A stretch of 14,442 bases of DNA from Pseudomonadota bacterium (GTDB lineage Bacteria; Pseudomonadota; Alphaproteobacteria; Kiloniellales; J153), in contig JACZWN010000073.1 of the NCBI GenBank assembly GCA_022572105.1, positions 1 to 14,442 of the forward strand. Reading direction: 5' to 3'. Within the stretch, counting starts at the first letter, position 1. Each line of letters begins with the position of its first letter. Made by a program: the position numbers and the translations under genes. The notes under the pieces were generated by a model. The model saw nothing but the letters and a program-made list of their open reading frames with translations. It had not been told where the DNA came from and did no database searches. This document shows, in pieces, positions 12,731 to 14,442 of this stretch.

Positions 12731-13909
12731 TCAGTCATCTTCGGTTTTCCAAGTGATATATGGCTTATCGGTGGTTAGCCATTTTTCGTCGATCTCGACG
12801 AGGATGGCGGTCACCAGCCGTTCGAGCGAGGCCTCATTGGGAAAGACCCGGATCTTTTGGGTGCGGCGCTTGATCTCCTGCTGGATGGCGCGCTCCATGG
12901 GGTTCGAGGTTCGCATGCGCTTGTGGTGGCGCTCGGGCAGGGAGAAGACGGCGAGGCCCTCGGGGATCGCCGTCTCAAGCCAATCGGCGAGCTTGAGTGC
13001 TGGCTCGCGATAGTGTTCCACCAGCTGGCGCAGCTCGGCCTCTGCGGCCTTGATGTCGCGGGCATTCCAGACCCGGCGCAGCTCCTTGCCGATGGCCTTG
13101 CGGATGGTGAGTTTGGGGGCGTGATGGATGGCGTTCCGGGCCAGGTGGAATTGGCATCGCTGCCAGATGGCGCCGCCCAGGACCGCCTTGCGCGCGGCCC
13201 CGAGACCCGGATGATCGTCGGAGACGATGAAGGCGACGCCCCGCATGCCGCGCTTGACGAGGCTATCCAGGAAGGCGCGCCAGTGTACTTCGGCCTCCGA
13301 GATGGCGCAGGAGACGCCGAGCACCCGGCGGCGCTGGTCGGGGCCGATACCGATCGCCGAGAGCACGGCGGCATCGCGCACCACGCCGCCGTCGCGGACT
13401 TTCTCGTAGCGCGCGTCGAGAAGCAGGTAGCGGATCTCGCCCAGGGGCCGGTTGCGCCAGGCTTCCAGTTCCTCATCCAAGAGCTTGGCGGCGCGGCTGA
13501 CCTGGCTCGATGACAGGCTCTCCAGGCCGAACTCCCGCATCACCGCTTCGACATCACGGGTGGAGACGCCTTTGATGTACATCTCAGCGACCGCCAGCAT
13601 GACCGCGCGGCAGGAGCGCCGACCGCGCTCCAGAGCCTGCGGGTAAAAGGGTTCCTCATGACCGGCAGTCTTGGGAACCTCGACTGTCACCGTACCGGCC
13701 AGGGTGTCGATCTTCTTAGATCTGGTGCCGTTGGCGTATCCGCGGCGCTCGGGCGTGCGCTCATAGTGACCGGCACCCAAGAACCTCTCGCGCTCGATCC
13801 GCATGGCAAAATTGAACAGCCCTGCGAAAACCGAGGCCATTTCCTCGGTGCCGCTTTCGATCAGTTGTTCCATCAAGGCCTCAAGGGCATTATCCTGGTC
13901 TCTCCGCAT
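12731..13909 (-). CDS. IS256-family (Mutator) transposase, copy B
   Basis: A 392-residue DDE transposase without interruption. Catalytic residues: D165 (IRYLLLDARYEK), D231 or D232 (AFIVSDDHPGLGAARKAV) and E339 (RTSNPMERAIQQEIKRRT). The QRCQFHLARNA (250-260) C/H motif and VFPNEASLERLVTAIL near the C-terminus are characteristic. The start at 13907-13909 is chosen because GGAGAA lies six bases before it and family similarity begins with MRRDQDNALEALMEQLIESG; the longer upstream frame runs through the hairpin at 13965-13994. Likely active. Confidence 0.93.
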   Translation of the reverse strand: MRRDQDNALEALMEQLIESGTEEMASVFAGLFNFAMRIERERFLGAGHYERTPERRGYANGTRSKKIDTLAGTVTVEVPKTAGHEEPFYPQALERGRRSCRAVMLAVAEMYIKGVSTRDVEAVMREFGLESLSSSQVSRAAKLLDEELEAWRNRPLGEIRYLLLDARYEKVRDGGVVRDAAVLSAIGIGPDQRRRVLGVSCAISEAEVHWRAFLDSLVKRGMRGVAFIVSDDHPGLGAARKAVLGGAIWQRCQFHLARNAIHHAPKLTIRKAIGKELRRVWNARDIKAAEAELRQLVEHYREPALKLADWLETAIPEGLAVFSLPERHHKRMRTSNPMERAIQQEIKRRTQKIRVFPNEASLERLVTAILVEIDEKWLTTDKPYITWKTEDD

Positions 13910-13964
13910 GCCGGTTCTCCATGGCTGTTTGGTCGCGTTCATGGAAAACCAAGATGACGGATCG

Positions 13965-13994
13965 CCCCGCGCCGGGGCATGCCCCAGCGCGGGG
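13965..13994. promoter_or_regulatory. Strong GC-rich hairpin inside the 5' end of IS256 copy B
   Basis: CCCCGCGC (13965-13972) pairs with GCGCGGGG (13987-13994); inside, GGGGC (13974-13978) pairs with GCCCC (13981-13985) around AT. This gives 13 base pairs with one mismatch, only about 10 bases from the terminal repeat and 55 bases upstream of the transposase start. It may block transcripts entering from outside the element. Structure is seen, function inferred. Confidence 0.45.
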
Positions 13995-14035
13995 CTCAAA
14001 CAAATTTCCAGACCTCATGGTACACAAGCTCCGGA

Positions 14036-14442
14036 ATGATCAGCGCGCCCGACGAGAGGCTCAAATACCTTCAGCGCAAGCTCGCCGACAAGCTCACCGA
14101 GCTCTATCGGCCGCGCAATCCAGTCCACGGTTTCGTCCCTGAGCGATCGATCAAGACCAATGCGCTCGCCCACTTGCACCGGCGCTTCGTCATCAATATC
14201 GACCTCGAGGATTTCTTCCCCACAATCACGCAGAACCGGGTCGAGGGTCTGCTATCATCATTGGGTATTGACGCTCGCGTCGCCGAAATCATCGCGCATA
14301 TCTGCTGCAACAATAGGCATCTTCCCCAGGGCGCGCCGAGCAGTCCGGTGCTTTCAAATATGATCTGCTTCCGCCTCGACAAGAAGCTAATGGGCATCGC
14401 CAAGGAGACGCGCTGCATCTATACGCGATACGCCGACGACAT
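14036..14442 (+). CDS. Retron-type reverse transcriptase (N-terminally truncated, runs off window)
   Basis: The frame stays open to the end of the window (135 complete codons). It opens MISAPDERLKYLQRKLADKL and shows the retron hallmark NALAH (NAxxH, residues 42-46), then VINIDLEDFFPTI with the first catalytic Asp (D56), ICCNNRHLPQGAPSSPVLSN (89-108), and YTRYADD (129-135) with the catalytic pair. LEDFFP, LPQGAPSSP and YTRYADD closely resemble retron Ec86 RT. Known role: retron RTs make msDNA from an adjacent RNA and mostly act in phage defence with an effector. The ISAP strand normally lies 60 or more residues into the protein, and in-frame codons before the ATG (WYTSSG) reach back to the IS256 end at 14013, so the N-terminus was probably removed by the insertion. 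The C-terminal region (thumb, VTG motif), effector and msr-msd RNA are not in view. Confidence 0.85.
   Translation, partial: MISAPDERLKYLQRKLADKLTELYRPRNPVHGFVPERSIKTNALAHLHRRFVINIDLEDFFPTITQNRVEGLLSSLGIDARVAEIIAHICCNNRHLPQGAPSSPVLSNMICFRLDKKLMGIAKETRCIYTRYADD

Larger units (their letters stand above)
12706..14013 (-). mobile_element. IS256-family insertion sequence, copy B
   Basis: Bounded by GTCTGGAAATT (12706-12716) and its inverse AATTTCCAGAC (14003-14013), enclosing a complete transposase gene. It is a different element from copy A: other ends, only distant protein similarity. The flanks AACCTGAT and CTCATGGT do not match, so no target duplication remains. The left neighbour is a truncated IS110-type gene, the right neighbour a reverse transcriptase lacking its N-terminal part. 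Confidence 0.82.

Noticed and set aside
14036..14442. Group II intron maturase as an alternative for the reverse transcriptase
   Set aside because: The NAxxH motif, APSSP in place of the intron-type sequence, and YTRYADD fit retron RTs better; no domain V/VI-like intron RNA was noticed. Not excluded without a search.
1..14442. CRISPR array
   Set aside because: No regularly spaced direct repeats are present; repeats seen are single duplications, inverted repeats or IS ends.

Overview
The window looks like a chromosomal segment of a high-GC alphaproteobacterium, probably of the Rhodospirillales type. This rests on GC-rich coding bias, long spurious open frames on both strands, and family resemblance of the small secreted proteins, the glycosyltransferase remnant and the insertion sequences. 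No rRNA, tRNA or CRISPR array was seen, so the taxonomic call is an inference.

Left part (1-5800) is mostly intact. It begins with a higBA toxin-antitoxin pair on the minus strand (antitoxin cut by the window edge). A short perfect-inverted-repeat element follows, then three small exported proteins: a conserved hypothetical, a DUF192 protein on the plus strand, and a small periplasmic hypothetical. Next comes a minus-strand cluster read in the order ridA, D-amino-acid dehydrogenase, Asp/Glu-racemase/maleate-isomerase family protein, class I O-methyltransferase. DadA makes imino acids and RidA hydrolyses them, so this is probably a D-amino-acid catabolic unit.

Middle and right (5800-14442) is a scrap yard of broken genes and insertion sequences, with three apparently sound accessory genes or modules left in it. 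The remnants are a MITE-like element, a truncated adenylate cyclase joined to a truncated VOC protein, an L,D-transpeptidase tail, a second partial copy of ridA with its upstream region, an IS1182-type transposase fragment, a glycosyltransferase 2 fragment, an HNH-like fragment with a frameshift and an IS110-type C-terminal fragment. Two different IS256-family elements (8991-10347 and 12706-14013) are intact, but both are flanked by unrelated half-genes and show no target duplication. The surviving genes are a JmjC/cupin oxygenase (6672-7865) and a second higBA pair (11380-12026), whose toxin has ACG where the start codon should be.

The most interesting item is at the right edge. From 14036 to the end of the window there is a reverse transcriptase with the retron-type NAxxH motif, LPQGAPSSP and YADD. 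Its N-terminal part seems to have been cut off by the second IS256 element, and its C-terminus lies outside the window. Both higBA loci share one promoter design (-35, 17-base spacer holding an inverted repeat, -10) placed so close to the toxin start that the transcripts should be leaderless.
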